Positions 1 to 8,677 are shown, counted from the first letter of the stretch. The stretch is DNA of 64,000 nt from Desulfothermus sp964427155 (GCA_964427155.1 CAYRSC010000003.1:85860-149859), one strand, 5' to 3'. Notes: a model not told the origin generated them from the letters alone. A program made the numbers and translations.

Positions 1-89
1 ATAAAAATTACAAGCAACACCAACATCACATCTACAAAAGGAGTAACATTTATATCCGCAATAAACTTATTTCTTAAATTATTATCCAT
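1..89 (-). CDS. tolR: TolR/ExbD biopolymer transport protein, N-terminal fragment
   Basis: The last 29 codons before the left edge encode the start of a TolR/ExbD protein. It begins MDNNLRNKFIADINVTPFVD and runs into the single transmembrane helix. The D-I-N-V-T-P-x-V-D segment is the family hallmark, and the helix Asp is the proton-path residue in ExbD/TolR. The start codon lies 12 bases after the tolQ stop, so the two genes form one operon. The product should sit in the inner membrane with TolQ and energise TolA or a TonB-like partner. The gene is cut only because the window ends here. Confidence 0.9.
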   Translation of the reverse strand, partial: MDNNLRNKFIADINVTPFVDVMLVLLVIF

Positions 90-101
90 AACTACCCCAG
101 T

Positions 102-821
102 CTATCCCCTGGATGTCTCTCTGGATGGATTGAATATGGGTATCTCTCTCTCCGCCCTATTCAAAAATAGACCCTCAAAACCCCTTAAACTATTCTCCAC
201 CCCTTCCAGACTTCCCATAAACCCATTAAAGGCAATAGAGGCAGGGATTGCCACTGCAAGACCAAAGGCCGTGGCAATGAGGGCCTCTGCTATCCCTGGG
301 GCCACCGAAGCAAGTGATGCAGACTTTTGAAGGGCTATGGAATGAAAGGAGTGCATAATTCCCCACACTGTTCCAAAAAGCCCTATAAAGGGAGCAGAAT
401 TGGCACATGTAGCAAGGAATCCCAGGGCAGAGGTAAGCTCATGCAAGCTCTTGGATATACCGTTTTTAAGTACCCGCTGCACATTCTCCCGGGCCACCGC
501 TCCCCTTATGTGGAGGGGGAGAGATGCCTTTTCCACCTGTTTTATTTCTCCAAGGGCATCAATACTCAAACGATATAGGATACTTTCTCCCCTCCCCTTT
601 AATATCTTCACTGCTGATATAATATCCTCTGCCCCCCGAAAACTGGTCATGTCCCGTTCTATTTCTTTTTTTACCTTTGAAAATAATAATAGTTTATAAA
701 ATATTATGGTCCAACTTATAAAAGACATTACAGTCAATATGCCAAGGATTACCTTTACCACCACAGTGGCCTGAAGGATAAGTCCTGCAATTCCTCCCAC
801 TGATTCTAGTGCCATGCTCAT
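102..821 (-). CDS. tolQ: TolQ/ExbB/MotA-family proton channel protein
   Basis: 239 residues, the usual TolQ length. There are three membrane segments: about residues 20-45, then 130-160 and 170-200 after a long cytoplasmic loop. The last two hold the conserved G-L-F-G-T-V-W-G-I and the small-residue-rich A-T-A-F-G-L-A-V-A-I-P stretches of the MotA/TolQ/ExbB domain. With TolR it forms the proton-driven inner-membrane motor of the Tol-Pal or TonB system. The start has a GAAG ribosome site 6 bases upstream; an ATG two codons later is also possible. TolQ and ExbB cannot be told apart with certainty without tolA/pal or tonB in view; the paired tolR-like gene makes TolQ the better guess. Confidence 0.85.
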   Translation of the reverse strand: MSMALESVGGIAGLILQATVVVKVILGILTVMSFISWTIIFYKLLLFSKVKKEIERDMTSFRGAEDIISAVKILKGRGESILYRLSIDALGEIKQVEKASLPLHIRGAVARENVQRVLKNGISKSLHELTSALGFLATCANSAPFIGLFGTVWGIMHSFHSIALQKSASLASVAPGIAEALIATAFGLAVAIPASIAFNGFMGSLEGVENSLRGFEGLFLNRAEREIPIFNPSRETSRG

Positions 822-872
822 TTATCTTCTCCACAGTAGAAATTAAGGATTAAAAAACATGCCCCTCCAGGC

Positions 873-1538
873 CTATAGCGGCCTTGCTCCCCTGGATAAC
901 CTCTGGATGAATCTTTCCGTATCCGCCTCCATCTCAAGAAATTCTTCCTCGGAAAGACCTGCCCCCTGGGCAATAAGACGTCTTTTCTCCACAAAGATCA
1001 AATCCTCAGGGGAATGGGCATCATTATTGAGAATAAGGGGGGCCCCATATTGACGGGCCAGCGAGGCCACGTGCCCATTAGTGAGGGAATGCCCCTTTCT
1101 CGTGGACAATTCTAAAAACACGCCCTGGCGAGCCGCCAACCTCACCTCTTCTTCCTTTATAAGACCGGGATGAGCCAGTATATCTGCCCCTCCCTCAATA
1201 GCAGCAAGGTTTGTCCCCTCCTTTACCGGTTCTACAATGGTCTCTCCATGGACTACTACCACCTGGGCCCCATTTTTCCTGGCCACATCAATAAGCTCGG
1301 GAATAAGGGGAGGAGGGACGTGAGTAAGCTCTACCCCCACTATTATCTCTATATCAAAAGATAGCTGAAGCTGAGCCACCCCAGATAGAAGTCCCTCCAG
1401 GACCCAGAATATATTAGTATGGTCCACATGATCCGTGATGGCCACAGCCCGGTATCCTGCCACCTGGGCCCGTCTTATGAGTTCTGCAGGGATAAGCTCC
1501 CCATCACTAAAGGTAGTATGAGTGTGTAGGTCGTACAT
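873..1538 (-). CDS. PHP-domain metal-dependent phosphoesterase
   Basis: A 221-residue PHP-domain protein. The metal ligands of the fold are visible in order: H-T-H-T near residues 5-8 followed by F-S-D-G, then I-T-D-H-V-D-H near 35-41, a H-G-E, a H-P-G-L, and N-D-A-H near the C terminus. This ligand set binds two or three metal ions in histidinol-phosphatase-like and polymerase-associated PHP enzymes. There is no other domain, and the length matches stand-alone PHP hydrolases. The substrate cannot be read from the sequence. It lies between tolQ and a bifunctional-nuclease gene on the same strand, so it is probably co-transcribed. HisH and HisF occur 4 kb away on the same strand, but that is too weak to call it a histidinol phosphatase. 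Confidence 0.75.
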   Translation of the reverse strand: MYDLHTHTTFSDGELIPAELIRRAQVAGYRAVAITDHVDHTNIFWVLEGLLSGVAQLQLSFDIEIIVGVELTHVPPPLIPELIDVARKNGAQVVVVHGETIVEPVKEGTNLAAIEGGADILAHPGLIKEEEVRLAARQGVFLELSTRKGHSLTNGHVASLARQYGAPLILNNDAHSPEDLIFVEKRRLIAQGAGLSEEEFLEMEADTERFIQRLSRGARPL

Positions 1539-1564
1539 CCTCTCTTCACCTGAAGCTAGGGATT

Positions 1565-2059
1565 CTACATCTTGTACTTAAAGTCCTCTTCTCCCACTTT
1601 TTCCAAGAATTCCGTCCACTTTTCGGCCTCTTCATCCTTTAAGACCACCTCATGGTCCTTTTTTAGATGTTTTTCAAGGTCTTCTAAAAGCTGTTCATTG
1701 GCAAAGATAGGGGCATTACACCTAATGGCCAAAGCAATTGCATCAGAGGGACGACTATCTATAACATAAACTTCCTCATCCTTTTCTATATACAACTCAG
1801 CATAATAGGTACCTTCTCTCAGATCCACCACTGCCACCTTGGTGATCTTGGCCCCTATGGTCTCAAGGACCTTTATCATAAGGTCATGGGTTAGGGGACG
1901 AGCCATTTCTATCTTATTCAAACTTATAGAAATAGACATTGCCTCCATTGCCCCTATCCATATGGGCAACACCCGTTTTTCTTCCATGTCCTTTAATATC
2001 AATATAGGCACCTGAGACTGTTCATCTAGGGCCAGACCAAATATCTTTACTTCTATCAT
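1565..2059 (-). CDS. Bifunctional nuclease (BFN/DUF151) family protein
   Basis: About 164 residues, matching the BFN/DUF151 family. Typical segments are the opening I-E-V-K-I-F-G-L-A, the middle L-P-I-W-I-G-x-x-E-A, and the conserved R-P-S-D-A-I-A-L-A-I-R near residues 110-120, followed by an acidic C-terminal tail. Plant members have reported nuclease activity; the bacterial role is not well established. I use the ATG at 2059 because GGAGGTGAT lies 9 bases upstream. A GTG one codon earlier is possible. The gene begins only a few bases after the miaB stop, so it is translated from the same message as cutA-miaB. Confidence 0.8.
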   Translation of the reverse strand: MIEVKIFGLALDEQSQVPILILKDMEEKRVLPIWIGAMEAMSISISLNKIEMARPLTHDLMIKVLETIGAKITKVAVVDLREGTYYAELYIEKDEEVYVIDSRPSDAIALAIRCNAPIFANEQLLEDLEKHLKKDHEVVLKDEEAEKWTEFLEKVGEEDFKYKM

Positions 2060-2064
2060 CACAG

Positions 2065-3402
2065 CTAAATCACCTCCCCAAGCAATGAATGTTTTTTTAC
2101 CTCATTTATTCTCACCCTCACCATCTCTCCTATAAGATCCCCTCTGCCCGAGGCAAAGTTTACCACCCTATTGCCTGGCTCTCTTCCCATCCAGAATGTC
2201 CTTCCATCCCCTGGCTGTCTAGGGCTCTTACCCACCACCAAAACATCCACTACCTCCCCCTCTAGCCTTTTTAAAGAAGAAGATATAAGGGAATCCTGCA
2301 GTGCTTGGAGCCTGGCAAGTCTCTCCATCTTTACCTCCTCAGGGACCTTTTCCTTCATCCTTGAGGCCCTTGTACCAGGTCTATCAGAATATTTAAAGGA
2401 AAAGCTACTGTCAAATCTCACCTCCTTCACCACCTCCAGGGTCTGTCTAAAATCCTCTTCTTTCTCAGAAGGAAATCCTACAATAAGGTCTGTGGTGATT
2501 ATAATATCCGGCCTTACCCTCCTGAGCCTTTCAATAATCCCCATATAGTCAGCTATGGAATATCTTCTCCCCATCCTCTTCAAGATGGCATCAGATCCAG
2601 ACTGGAGGGGGAGATGGATCGCAGGACACAGTACCTCCAGCTCCCCAAATAGGGAGATGAGCCTATGGGAGATGTCCTTAGGGTGAGAGGTGGTAAACCT
2701 GAGCCTCTTAAGGCCCTCTATGGAGCCCACCTCTATGAGAAGATCCTCAAATGAGGTACCATCCCCCCATTTATCCCTTCCATAACTATTCACATTTTGC
2801 CCAAGGAGTGTAATCTCCCGGGCCCCTTTCTCCACCAGGACCCTACACTCCTCCACAATCTTTTCCTTATGTCTGGATTTCTGTCTCCCCCGGGTATAGG
2901 GGACTATACAATATGCACAAAAATTATCACATCCTTGCATTATATTTACATATACAGAGGGCTCCACCTCTTTTATATCTCTCCAACACATCTCCCTCTC
3001 GGGATAATAATCCATAAACTCCAAGAGGCTTATCTTAAGCTCTTTCTCCCCCAATAATCTCTCAATACTTTGAGGGACCTCACATACCCCATCTGTCCCA
3101 AATAAGAGCCTCACAAAAGGAAATTTATCCCACAATCTCGGCCCCAGTTGCTGGGCCACACATCCCCCCACACCCACTACAAGATGAGGGGTCTTTCTTA
3201 TCAGGGGATAGAGCCTTCCCAAAAAGCTGTATATCTTCTCTTCTGGCTTCCTCCTCACAGAACAGGTATTAACCAATATTATATCTGCATCCTCTTCTCT
3301 ATGGGTTTGAATAAACCCTCTCCGAGTAAGGGAGGCCGCTATCCACATGGAATCACAAACATTCATCTGACATCCAAAGGTCCTTATGAAAAATTTTATC
3401 AC
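2065..3402 (-). CDS. miaB: tRNA-2-methylthio-N6-dimethylallyladenosine synthase MiaB
   Basis: 445 residues, full length for MiaB. It is a radical-SAM methylthiotransferase that adds the 2-methylthio group to i6A37 of tRNA. The N-terminal UPF0004 cluster cysteines are C11 (F-G-C-Q-M-N), C47 (N-T-C-S-V-R) and C81 (G-G-C-V-A-Q). The radical-SAM cluster is C158-x3-C162-x2-C165 (G-C-D-N-F-C-A-Y-C). The L-G-Q-N-V-N-S-Y-G motif favours MiaB over the related RimO and MtaB. The C-terminal TRAM domain is present. Translation starts at a GTG that overlaps the cutA stop by 4 bases, with GAGGAGA 7 bases upstream, so it is translationally coupled to cutA. Confidence 0.95.
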   Translation of the reverse strand: MIKFFIRTFGCQMNVCDSMWIAASLTRRGFIQTHREEDADIILVNTCSVRRKPEEKIYSFLGRLYPLIRKTPHLVVGVGGCVAQQLGPRLWDKFPFVRLLFGTDGVCEVPQSIERLLGEKELKISLLEFMDYYPEREMCWRDIKEVEPSVYVNIMQGCDNFCAYCIVPYTRGRQKSRHKEKIVEECRVLVEKGAREITLLGQNVNSYGRDKWGDGTSFEDLLIEVGSIEGLKRLRFTTSHPKDISHRLISLFGELEVLCPAIHLPLQSGSDAILKRMGRRYSIADYMGIIERLRRVRPDIIITTDLIVGFPSEKEEDFRQTLEVVKEVRFDSSFSFKYSDRPGTRASRMKEKVPEEVKMERLARLQALQDSLISSSLKRLEGEVVDVLVVGKSPRQPGDGRTFWMGREPGNRVVNFASGRGDLIGEMVRVRINEVKKHSLLGEVI

Positions 3403-3719
3403 AGCTGGGTCTCCTCCTCAATCCAGGATAAAAAACCCTCATATCCATCCACAATGGGAAGAGCAATCACACAGGGACACTCATAGGAGTGAAGGGCCCG
3501 TATCTTCTCCACAATATCCCTTACCAACTCCTCTCTGCTCTTTAATATCATGGCCACCTCTCCCTGGTGTTCTATCTTTTTTTTCCACCAAAACATGGAG
3601 GTGACCTCCCCTAGGATATTTGCACAGGCACATAACCTATCTTCTATGAGGGCCTGAGCTATGAACTCTGCCTCTTTCCTATCCTTGCAGGTAACATAGA
3701 TTATTACCTTTTTGGACAT
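3399..3719 (-). CDS. cutA: Divalent-cation tolerance protein CutA
   Basis: 106 residues with the CutA1 signature: V-T-C-K-D near the N terminus, L-C-A-C-A-N-I in the centre, a tryptophan-rich F-W-W-K-K strand, and H-x-Y-E-C-P-C-V-I near the end. CutA forms very stable trimers and is linked to tolerance of copper and other divalent metals, though its true role remains unclear. A strong AAAGGAGGT site precedes the ATG. It heads the operon cutA-miaB-BFN-PHP and is divergent from nth across a 142-base spacer that should hold both promoters. Confidence 0.93.
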   Translation of the reverse strand: MSKKVIIYVTCKDRKEAEFIAQALIEDRLCACANILGEVTSMFWWKKKIEHQGEVAMILKSREELVRDIVEKIRALHSYECPCVIALPIVDGYEGFLSWIEEETQL

Positions 3720-3861
3720 CCACTACCTCCTTTAACCTGGGTGTTATAAGGATGGTTTAATGATGGGAGTTGTTTTTTGCAAGAAAATAATATAGCTACA
3801 AAGGGAATTACTTCCAACTATCCCACTTGAAAACCAGTGGCTCCAGAAGGAGATAGCAAAA

Positions 3862-4509
3862 ATGGATAAAAAGACAAAGGCCAGAGAATTACTTAACATA
3901 CTAAAAAAGAAATACCCCAATCCAAGGACCCAGCTCTTATGGAAAAACCCGTGGGAGCTTCTGGTGGCCACCATCTTGGCGGCCCAGTGCACTGATGTAC
4001 GGGTAAATCAGGTAACCCCCACATTCTTTAAAAGATGGCCCGATCCCCTTTCCCTGAGCAGGGCAAAGCAGGAAGAGGTAGAAGAGGTAATATATTCCAC
4101 AGGATTTTATAAAAATAAGGCCAAAAACCTCATTGCCACTGCCAAAAAGATAGTAGAGGAGTTTCATGGAGAGGTGCCTTCCTCTATGGAAAAACTCATA
4201 TCCCTCCCTGGAGTAGCCAGAAAAACTGCAAATATCATCCTCTCCAATTGCTTCTCCAAAAATGAAGGGATAGCCGTGGACACCCATGTAAAAAGGATCT
4301 CCCGCAGATTGGGACTCACCACCTCTAACGACCCCCTTAAGATAGAAAAGGACCTCATGGAACTTTTCCCCCAAAGGGAATGGGGGGACGTAAATCATTT
4401 ACTTGTTTGGTTTGGAAGGGATGTATGTCGATCCCGCAACCCCAGGTGCCTACAGTGTGAGATAGCTTCTCTTTGCCCCAATAGCCCCTCCACTACCATG
4501 ACATCCTGA
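3862..4509 (+). CDS. nth: Endonuclease III, DNA glycosylase/AP lyase
   Basis: 215 residues, the normal length of endonuclease III, which removes oxidised pyrimidines and nicks the abasic site. The helix-hairpin-helix carries L-P-G-V-A-R-K-T with catalytic Lys121, and the catalytic Asp140 lies in G-I-A-V-D-T-H-V. The C-terminal [4Fe-4S] loop has the exact spacing C189-x6-C196-x2-C199-x5-C205. The start has AAGGAG 7 bases upstream. Its last 17 bases overlap the 3' end of hisF on the other strand. It is a lone plus-strand gene between minus-strand operons. Confidence 0.95.
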   Translation: MDKKTKARELLNILKKKYPNPRTQLLWKNPWELLVATILAAQCTDVRVNQVTPTFFKRWPDPLSLSRAKQEEVEEVIYSTGFYKNKAKNLIATAKKIVEEFHGEVPSSMEKLISLPGVARKTANIILSNCFSKNEGIAVDTHVKRISRRLGLTTSNDPLKIEKDLMELFPQREWGDVNHLLVWFGRDVCRSRNPRCLQCEIASLCPNSPSTTMTS

Positions 4510-5272
4510 CAGGCACCCCCCTCTCATACATATACTTTTTGAGTTCGTAGATGGAATATTCCCCAAAATGTACAATAGATGCAATAAGTGCTGCAGATGC
4601 CTTTCCTTCTGTAACGGCCTCCACCATATGGCGGGGATGACCTGCTCCACCTGAAGCAATAACAGGTATTCTCACATTCTCTGCAATCATACGTGTGAGT
4701 CTGAGTTCATAGCCGTCCTTGGTCCCATCAGCATCTATGGAATTGAGACATATCTCCCCCGCCCCCAGTCTTTCCACTTCCCTGGCCCACCACAGGGCAT
4801 CTATACCCATCCTCTTTCTACCCCCATGGATCACGATCTCATATCCCGAGGGAATGAGCTTGCTCTTTCCCACCCACAATACGTCCATCCCCACCACTAT
4901 GCATTGGGAGCCAAATGCCTCTGCCCCCTCTGAGATTATCTGGGGATTCTTTACTGCTGCAGAGTTTACAGATACCTTTTCAGCCCCCGCCAAAAGGACC
5001 TGTCTCATATCCTCCACAGACCCTATTCCCCCCCCTACGGAAAAAGGAATAAATATCTGGGAAGCCACCTTTTCCACCACCTTAAGCATTATCCCCCGTC
5101 TCTCATGAGAAGCGGTGATATCGTAAAATACTATTTCATCTGCCCCCTCTTCATAATATCTCCTTGCAGATTCCACAGGGTCCCCAATATCCACATTTCC
5201 CTTAAATCTCACTCCCTTGGTGAGTTTTCCATCCCTTACATCCAGACATGGTATTACCCTCTTACACAACAT
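4493..5272 (-). CDS. hisF: Imidazole glycerol phosphate synthase cyclase subunit HisF
   Basis: 259 residues forming a (beta-alpha)8 barrel. HisF takes ammonia made by HisH and converts PRFAR to imidazole glycerol phosphate and AICAR in histidine synthesis. The catalytic aspartates are both present: D11 in I-P-C-L-D-V and D130 in V-G-M-D-V. The phosphate-binding glycines are in F-S-V-G-G-G-I and I-A-S-G-G-A-G. The gene follows hisH after 4 bases, as expected for two subunits of one enzyme. No other his genes are nearby, so the pathway is dispersed. Confidence 0.96.
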   Translation of the reverse strand: MLCKRVIPCLDVRDGKLTKGVRFKGNVDIGDPVESARRYYEEGADEIVFYDITASHERRGIMLKVVEKVASQIFIPFSVGGGIGSVEDMRQVLLAGAEKVSVNSAAVKNPQIISEGAEAFGSQCIVVGMDVLWVGKSKLIPSGYEIVIHGGRKRMGIDALWWAREVERLGAGEICLNSIDADGTKDGYELRLTRMIAENVRIPVIASGGAGHPRHMVEAVTEGKASAALIASIVHFGEYSIYELKKYMYERGVPVRMSW

Positions 5273-5276
5273 GACC

Positions 5277-5906
5277 CTATACCTCTTTACAATAATTATA
5301 AAAATTCTTCAGGATAGTGAGTCCTATCCTTCCACTCTTTTCCGGATGAAATTGAAGGGCCCATAGGCCATCCCTTCCCATCACAGAACAAAACTCTATC
5401 CCATATCTGGTCTTTCCCAGGACAAAGGCATCCTCAGGGGAGGGATAGTAGGAGTGCACAAAATAGAAATTTGAATCCTGGGGAACCCCCTGAAAAAGGG
5501 GGTTCTTCTTTATAATATTTACTTGGTTCCACCCCATATGGGGAATATTTATGCGCTTTCCCCATTCATCTTCCAACCCCTCAGAGAATCTCACACATCT
5601 ACCTGGGATAAGCCCAAGACAGGGGGTATTGTTCTCCTCACTATAATCCAATACTATCTGACATCCAAGACAGATACCCAACAGGGGCTTCCCCCTCTCC
5701 ACCTCCTCTTTCAATACATCATCCAGCCCCTGCTCTCTCAAGTTTCTCATGGCCGAACCCGCGGCCCCCACCCCCGGGAAGATTATCCCCATACTCTTTT
5801 TGATCCTGGTCTTATCTGAAGTAATCTCACAGGGGATTTTTAAATAATCAAGTCCCCTTTTTACACTGGTTAAGTTCCCTGCAAAATAGTCTATAATCAC
5901 GATCAT
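5277..5906 (-). CDS. hisH: Imidazole glycerol phosphate synthase glutaminase subunit HisH
   Basis: 209 residues, a class I glutamine amidotransferase. The catalytic triad is visible as Cys79 in the elbow G-I-C-L-G-C, and His187 with Glu189 in Q-F-H-P-E-K-S. It releases ammonia from glutamine and channels it into HisF. An AGAGGAGC ribosome site precedes the ATG. It forms a two-gene unit with hisF and comes 49 bases downstream of the Cache-fused synthase gene on the same strand, so it may be read from that transcript. Confidence 0.96.
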   Translation of the reverse strand: MIVIIDYFAGNLTSVKRGLDYLKIPCEITSDKTRIKKSMGIIFPGVGAAGSAMRNLREQGLDDVLKEEVERGKPLLGICLGCQIVLDYSEENNTPCLGLIPGRCVRFSEGLEDEWGKRINIPHMGWNQVNIIKKNPLFQGVPQDSNFYFVHSYYPSPEDAFVLGKTRYGIEFCSVMGRDGLWALQFHPEKSGRIGLTILKNFYNYCKEV

Positions 5907-5955
5907 AGAATAAGCTCCTCTTAATAAATAAGGGCAAAATTTCTCCTCTCCAGGA

Positions 5956-7791
5956 TTATACCTTTTCTTCTACTGTTGAGTTTTCCTCCTCTTCAATCTC
6001 CTTATGGATCTTAAGTAATTCTTCAAAACGAATATCAGCCCCTACCACCCCTAATATCTCATCGTTCTCATCAAAAAAAGGAGCAGAAACCGTAAGACAT
6101 AACTTTCCTGTATAGATAGAGCGATAGAAATCACTTATATGAAGCCTTCCAGTCTCCATAGGGACCTGATACCACTCCCTATCGGAGAGGTCATCTCCCT
6201 CCACCATCTTTCTAAACCTGGACTTCTCTGTGGGACGTGCGATCTTCCAGGTAAAAAGCCTCCCTTCCTTATCTGTGACATAGGCAAACTGGATAAAGGG
6301 ATATCTGGAGAGTAGTTCGGAGAGTTTCTCGTCTATGAGTTTTTTGTCCAGGGCCTTTATATCCCTGCTTAATCTTAATACGAGCTTGGAGGCAATATGA
6401 TAGGCGGTCTCCTTAAGATAATCAAACTCCGAGATAAAGAACTCTGGGAGATATCTCTTGGCCAGGGCCATCATCTCCTCATGAGAAACCGAGGTGGTGC
6501 GTCCCCTATTATAGGCATCCATGATCTTTTTATATATCTTACCCACTGCTGGATGATTCTTGGTGATCTGTTTTTCCTTGGGAAGTCTCAGATTGTGATT
6601 AAGCCAGTAAGCAATCCCTGCCCTTCCAGACTTATCCGTAATAATTATAGGCACAGGACGACCCAGGATATGTTTGGTGTCAAAGATATTGTATATCTCT
6701 TCATTCTTGGAAAGGCCGTCCACATGAATCCCTGCACTGGTGGCATTAAAATCTCGGCCAACAAAAGGATAATTTGGCGGAATAATATAATTGAGTTCTT
6801 TTTCAAAAAATTCAGCGATCTCGGATATGACTTGAGTATTTGCCGCATCATCATCCCCAGTTATGGAAATATATTCAATCACCAGGGCCTCCACAGGTGC
6901 ATTACCTGTGCGTTCCCCAAATCCCAAAAGGGTCCCATTAGCGGCGGAACAGCCATATATCCATGCAGTAGAGGCATTTATAAGGGCCTTATGAAAATCA
7001 TTATGGCCATGCCATTCTAGCCATTCACCTGGAACCTCTGCCTCATCAGTAAAGGCCCGAATTATCTTCCCCACACTGCGGGGAAGGGCTGCACCTGGAT
7101 ACGTGACCCCATATCCCATGGTATCACACAATCTTATCTTTATGGGAAGTCCACTCTCTCTAGAGAGTTCCATGAGTTTTTGGGCAAAGGGAATACAAAA
7201 CCCATAAATATCTGCACGGGTTACATCCTCAAAGTGACACCTGGGCACAATCCCAAATTCCAGGGCCTTTTCTATGACCTCCAGATAATCCCTCATGGCC
7301 TTTTCTCTATCCTTACCTAGCTTCAAATAGATATGGTAATCTGAAACTGAGGTGAGCATCCCGGTTTCCTTTAAACCCATCTCCTTAACCAGTTTAAGGT
7401 CCTCTTTATGACACCTTATCCACCCTGTTATCTCAGGATACTTGTATCCCTTTGCAAGACACTCTTCCACGGCCTTTTTATCTTTCTTGGAATATAGAAA
7501 AAACTCCGTCTGTCTTATAAGACCACTACGCCCACCTAGCTCATGTAACAGGTCAAACATTATACTTATCTGCTCCACAGTATAGGGAGGTCTTGCCTGT
7601 TGCCCATCTCTAAAGGTGGTATCTGTAATAACCATTGGATCTGCAGGCCTTGGTAAGACAAAGGTATCATCAAAACTTATCCTACATATCTTTTTGTAAG
7701 GAAACAGGGTCCTAAATAGGTTGGGCTCCTCAGGATTTATCATGCGAAGCCTTGTCCCTAATGACCTGAGATGCAAAAAAGAATACGCCAT
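5956..7791 (-). CDS. HMGL-like (isopropylmalate/Re-citrate synthase type) enzyme fused to a Cache domain
   Basis: 611 residues in two parts. The HMGL-like TIM barrel (about residues 50-440) has the metal and substrate motif T-D-T-T-F-R-D-G-Q-Q at 56-65, the metal-binding E-W-H-G-H-N-D-F, and the family signature A-N-G-T-L-L-G-F-G-E-R-T-G-N. Such enzymes condense acetyl-CoA with a 2-oxo acid. Roughly residues 460-600 look like a Cache sensor domain: F-A-Y-V-T-D-K-E-G-R-L, then D-R-E-W-Y-Q-V-P, then S-A-P-F-F-D-E-N and G-V-V-G-A-D-I. No membrane helix or signal is seen, so the sensor is cytosolic. The usual LeuA allosteric domain is absent. Long enzymes of this kind in anaerobes include Re-citrate synthases, my preferred but unproved reading; homocitrate, citramalate or isopropylmalate synthase remain possible. 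Confidence 0.7.
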   Translation of the reverse strand: MAYSFLHLRSLGTRLRMINPEEPNLFRTLFPYKKICRISFDDTFVLPRPADPMVITDTTFRDGQQARPPYTVEQISIMFDLLHELGGRSGLIRQTEFFLYSKKDKKAVEECLAKGYKYPEITGWIRCHKEDLKLVKEMGLKETGMLTSVSDYHIYLKLGKDREKAMRDYLEVIEKALEFGIVPRCHFEDVTRADIYGFCIPFAQKLMELSRESGLPIKIRLCDTMGYGVTYPGAALPRSVGKIIRAFTDEAEVPGEWLEWHGHNDFHKALINASTAWIYGCSAANGTLLGFGERTGNAPVEALVIEYISITGDDDAANTQVISEIAEFFEKELNYIIPPNYPFVGRDFNATSAGIHVDGLSKNEEIYNIFDTKHILGRPVPIIITDKSGRAGIAYWLNHNLRLPKEKQITKNHPAVGKIYKKIMDAYNRGRTTSVSHEEMMALAKRYLPEFFISEFDYLKETAYHIASKLVLRLSRDIKALDKKLIDEKLSELLSRYPFIQFAYVTDKEGRLFTWKIARPTEKSRFRKMVEGDDLSDREWYQVPMETGRLHISDFYRSIYTGKLCLTVSAPFFDENDEILGVVGADIRFEELLKIHKEIEEEENSTVEEKV

Positions 7792-7827
7792 AACCCACTC
7801 CTATCAGTTAATAGAGTTAACCATTTA

Positions 7828-7901
7828 GCTCAATAAAAGCTCGCTTGAGCACACACGACTTTGCGGCATTAAGGAAGAGGGGACGGTTAGCACCTCCCCT
7901 C
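7828..7901 (-). promoter_or_regulatory. Leader with competing hairpins upstream of the HMGL-Cache gene
   Basis: The 172-base spacer before the HMGL-Cache gene holds three inverted repeats. A 7-bp stem (7877-7883 with 7895-7901, arms GAGGGGA and TCCCCTC) could end the LysM transcript or start the leader. Nearer the gene, 7845-7850 (TTGAGC) pairs with 7828-7833 (GCTCAA), while its part 7847-7850 (GAGC) can instead pair with 7839-7842 (GCTC). The two cannot form together, as in attenuators. I do not recognise a known riboswitch class here, and the small stems may be chance. Confidence 0.3.
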
Positions 7902-7963
7902 TAAAATAAAATACTTAATGTCTGGAAGGGCAGACAGGGGGGAAAGTTTTATATCAAGGTCCC

Positions 7964-8476
7964 TTAAAATCCCCAGCCCAGCTCTGCTCTTAATTTGGCA
8001 GGCAGATTGGCATCCTCTGGAGGTAAATAGGGACGTGGAGCCCCTGCCGAACGCCTGCATTCTTTTAGATAATCCAGGGAAAAGTCCCGGGGAATTTCAA
8101 ACACCTGTCCGGGATAAATGAGATTGGGATTCTTTATTTTATCCCTGTTGGCCTTATAGATAAGAGGCCACATAAAAGGATCATTATAAACATTTTTGTA
8201 TTCAGCTATCCACCACAGACATTCACCCTTCACCACCGTATGAGAAGTGGGAAGTTTGGAATACCTTATCTCATACTCCTGCATGGGGGTAAGGGTGGGC
8301 CTTGTAACCACTTTAGGTTTAGGTTTTGGCTTTGGTTTCTGCTCTACCTTCTCCACCTTCTTGGGGGGAGGTTGCTGAACCTTGACCACCTCTTTCTTCT
8401 TTTTAAATATAGCGCAACCGGACAATACCAGAAATATCCCCACGACTAAAACCAAAGGTAACCACTTTTTTCTCAT
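7964..8476 (-). CDS. LysM-domain lipoprotein
   Basis: About 170 residues. A short lipoprotein signal peptide ends in the lipobox L-S-G-C with Cys21. A Lys/Pro-rich linker (repeated K-P) follows, and then one LysM domain (about residues 75-130) with the typical opening H-T-V-V-K-G-E-C-L-W-W-I-A and closing N-P-N-L-I-Y-P-G-Q-V-F-E-I-P. LysM binds peptidoglycan, so this is an envelope protein tethered to a membrane and reaching the cell wall. I chose the ATG at 8476, 8 bases after AGGAGG; a GTG at 8485 overlaps the ribosome site itself. It is divergent from the atp operon. Confidence 0.82.
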   Translation of the reverse strand: MRKKWLPLVLVVGIFLVLSGCAIFKKKKEVVKVQQPPPKKVEKVEQKPKPKPKPKVVTRPTLTPMQEYEIRYSKLPTSHTVVKGECLWWIAEYKNVYNDPFMWPLIYKANRDKIKNPNLIYPGQVFEIPRDFSLDYLKECRRSAGAPRPYLPPEDANLPAKLRAELGWGF

Positions 8477-8636
8477 AGCTTGCACCTCCTAAGGTTTATA
8501 TCCCTCTCTTTCCAAAATTTACACTTTGTAGATTTTTTCTTTAATGCTTTTTGGCTAAATAATCAAACACTTTTTTTCATCTGTACTCCTCTTGCCCCTT
8601 AACTAACAAAATAATCCCCTCATTGACAAGATAAAG

Positions 8637-8665
8637 TTGACTTTGGTTTTTTGCTGTGCTACAAC
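8637..8665 (+). promoter_or_regulatory. Sigma-70 type promoter of the atp operon
   Basis: TTGACT at 8637-8642 and TACAAC at 8660-8665 are separated by 17 bases and lie 34 bases upstream of the first atp start codon. A second -35-like TTGACA lies at 8623-8628 without a matching -10. Transcription would begin near 8672, just before the Rex-like half site. Confidence 0.55.
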
Positions 8666-8677
8666 CCCTATTCAGTT

